Shown: piece after piece, positions 63,327 through 64,000 of the stretch | Position numbering within the stretch: position 1 is the stretch's first letter | Layout of the letters: each line of letters starts with the position of its first letter | NCBI RefSeq assembly: GCF_004563925.1 | Contig: NZ_SPNJ01000001.1 | Span: 868,001-932,000 of the forward strand | DNA from: Herbaspirillum sp. 3R11 | GTDB lineage: Bacteria > Pseudomonadota > Gammaproteobacteria > Burkholderiales > Burkholderiaceae_D | Direction of reading: 5' to 3' | Length of the DNA stretch: 64,000 nucleotides | Made by a program: the position numbers and the translations under genes | Notes under the pieces: generated by a model | What the model saw: only the letters and a program-made list of their open reading frames with translations | Database searches by the model: none | What the model was told of the DNA's origin: nothing

Positions 63327-64000
63327 CTGAAGCAATCTTCATTACAACGGCTGTTCATCCTGCCGTTTGTATTTCTGATGTTATGCCTGGCGGTGACGAT
63401 AGGCTGGTTTCTGTATCGTGCCGGCGATGACGCCACCGAGGTGCTGGCGCGCAATGCATTGATGGACACCATGAACCGTGTCGGCCAGGCGACCGACCGG
63501 CAGCTGCTGGGCGCGCGCGAGACGCTGCGCGTGGTGGCGCCGGATCCGATTCCGCCGGCTGAAAAGGGCGGCCAGCCTACTTACATCCCGTTCCCCAAAG
63601 AGAAGGCCGCGCTGGAAGAACGCCTGTGGCTGGCCAACAGCCTGTTCGACGATCCCAGCTATGTCTATTTCGGCGGCGCCGACGGCAGTTTCCTCGGCGT
63701 GAAGCAGGAAGAGATGAATCTCTTCATGTACAGCACCCGCGATCCACAGGGCAAAAACTACGTCTATCATTTGCGCGGCCCCGGCACCACGCCGACGCTG
63801 ATCGCCACGCAGGATTACGAGCCGCGCAACCGCCCCTGGTATCGCCAGGCCATTGAGCGCAAACAGGAAACCTGGTCGCCGGTGTTCACTGATTTCCGCC
63901 TCAAGTTCCTCGGCATCACCTTGTCCAAGCCGGTCTATTCGCCCGAGCACGTCCTGTTGGGTGTGGCCACCAGCAGCATAGGCCTGCGCCGCCTGAGCGA
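63327..64000 (+). CDS. Cache-domain membrane sensor, 3' end outside window; start uncertain
   Basis: About 224 codons are open to the window end. An N-terminal helix (SLQRLFILPFVFLMLCLAVT...GWFLY) is followed by a periplasmic double-Cache-type domain, with the signature DYEPRNRPWYRQAIERKQ, VFTDFRLKFLGITLSKPV. This is the N-terminus of a chemoreceptor, sensor kinase or diguanylate cyclase. No ATG, GTG or TTG lies in frame between the upstream stop (63309) and the membrane helix. AAGGGGTGAA precedes ATT (63324) and CTG (63327), so a rare start codon or a sequence frameshift is possible. The 244-base gap after clpB includes its terminator and ATGAC-N5-GTCAT near 63243-63257. Confidence 0.75.
   Translation, partial: MKQSSLQRLFILPFVFLMLCLAVTIGWFLYRAGDDATEVLARNALMDTMNRVGQATDRQLLGARETLRVVAPDPIPPAEKGGQPTYIPFPKEKAALEERLWLANSLFDDPSYVYFGGADGSFLGVKQEEMNLFMYSTRDPQGKNYVYHLRGPGTTPTLIATQDYEPRNRPWYRQAIERKQETWSPVFTDFRLKFLGITLSKPVYSPEHVLLGVATSSIGLRRLS

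Overview
The window reads as a high-GC betaproteobacterial chromosome segment, probably Burkholderiales and most like Oxalobacteraceae (Herbaspirillum-type). That assignment is inferred from gene content: a nuoL-M-N tail followed by a DUF2818 gene and a Nudix gene, a liv operon with a LivM-LivG fusion, an imuA-imuB-dnaE2 mutasome, and split moa genes. No rRNA, tRNA, CRISPR array, transposase or integrase was recognised.

Layout. 1-6293: end of the complex I operon (nuoL cut by the window edge, nuoM, nuoN, DUF2818, Nudix) closed by a strong terminator. 6314-9894: a secreted alpha/beta hydrolase, ETF-ubiquinone oxidoreductase and a thioesterase. 10020-15217: a branched-chain amino acid type ABC transporter. 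15350-20069: an AT-rich two-gene island, an OLD-family ATPase/TOPRIM nuclease and a Ski2-like helicase with a C-terminal PD-(D/E)XK-type nuclease motif. This is the best candidate for an undescribed (probably anti-phage) system. 20158-24714: an OFA-family transporter with a GntR regulator, another MFS transporter and an FMN-binding oxidase-like protein. 24770-30112: the LexA-controlled mutagenesis cassette. 30114-35502: nitronate monooxygenase, MdtG-like transporter, AhpD-like protein, LysR, VOC protein and a nitrilase-fold amidohydrolase. 35813-38274: four exported, uncharacterised envelope proteins.

38354-41955: an NAD(P)-binding epimerase-like protein, AraC regulator, alpha/beta hydrolase and LysE exporter. 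42029-46178: an apparent catabolic mevalonate module, with class II HMG-CoA reductase, an orphan periplasmic binding protein and a divergent MocR regulator. 46261-52028: molybdenum cofactor genes moeA, moaD and moaE, with moaD and moaE separated by a methyltransferase, a LysE exporter and a GntP permease. 52057-59385: MntH, then an AaeXAB-like aromatic acid efflux operon with its own NodT-type outer membrane lipoprotein and divergent LysR. 59423-64000: CrcB, an FMN reductase, clpB with candidate FNR-type and RpoH-type promoters, and the start of a Cache-domain sensor cut by the window end.

Functions come from motifs, length and context read by eye. No database search was possible.
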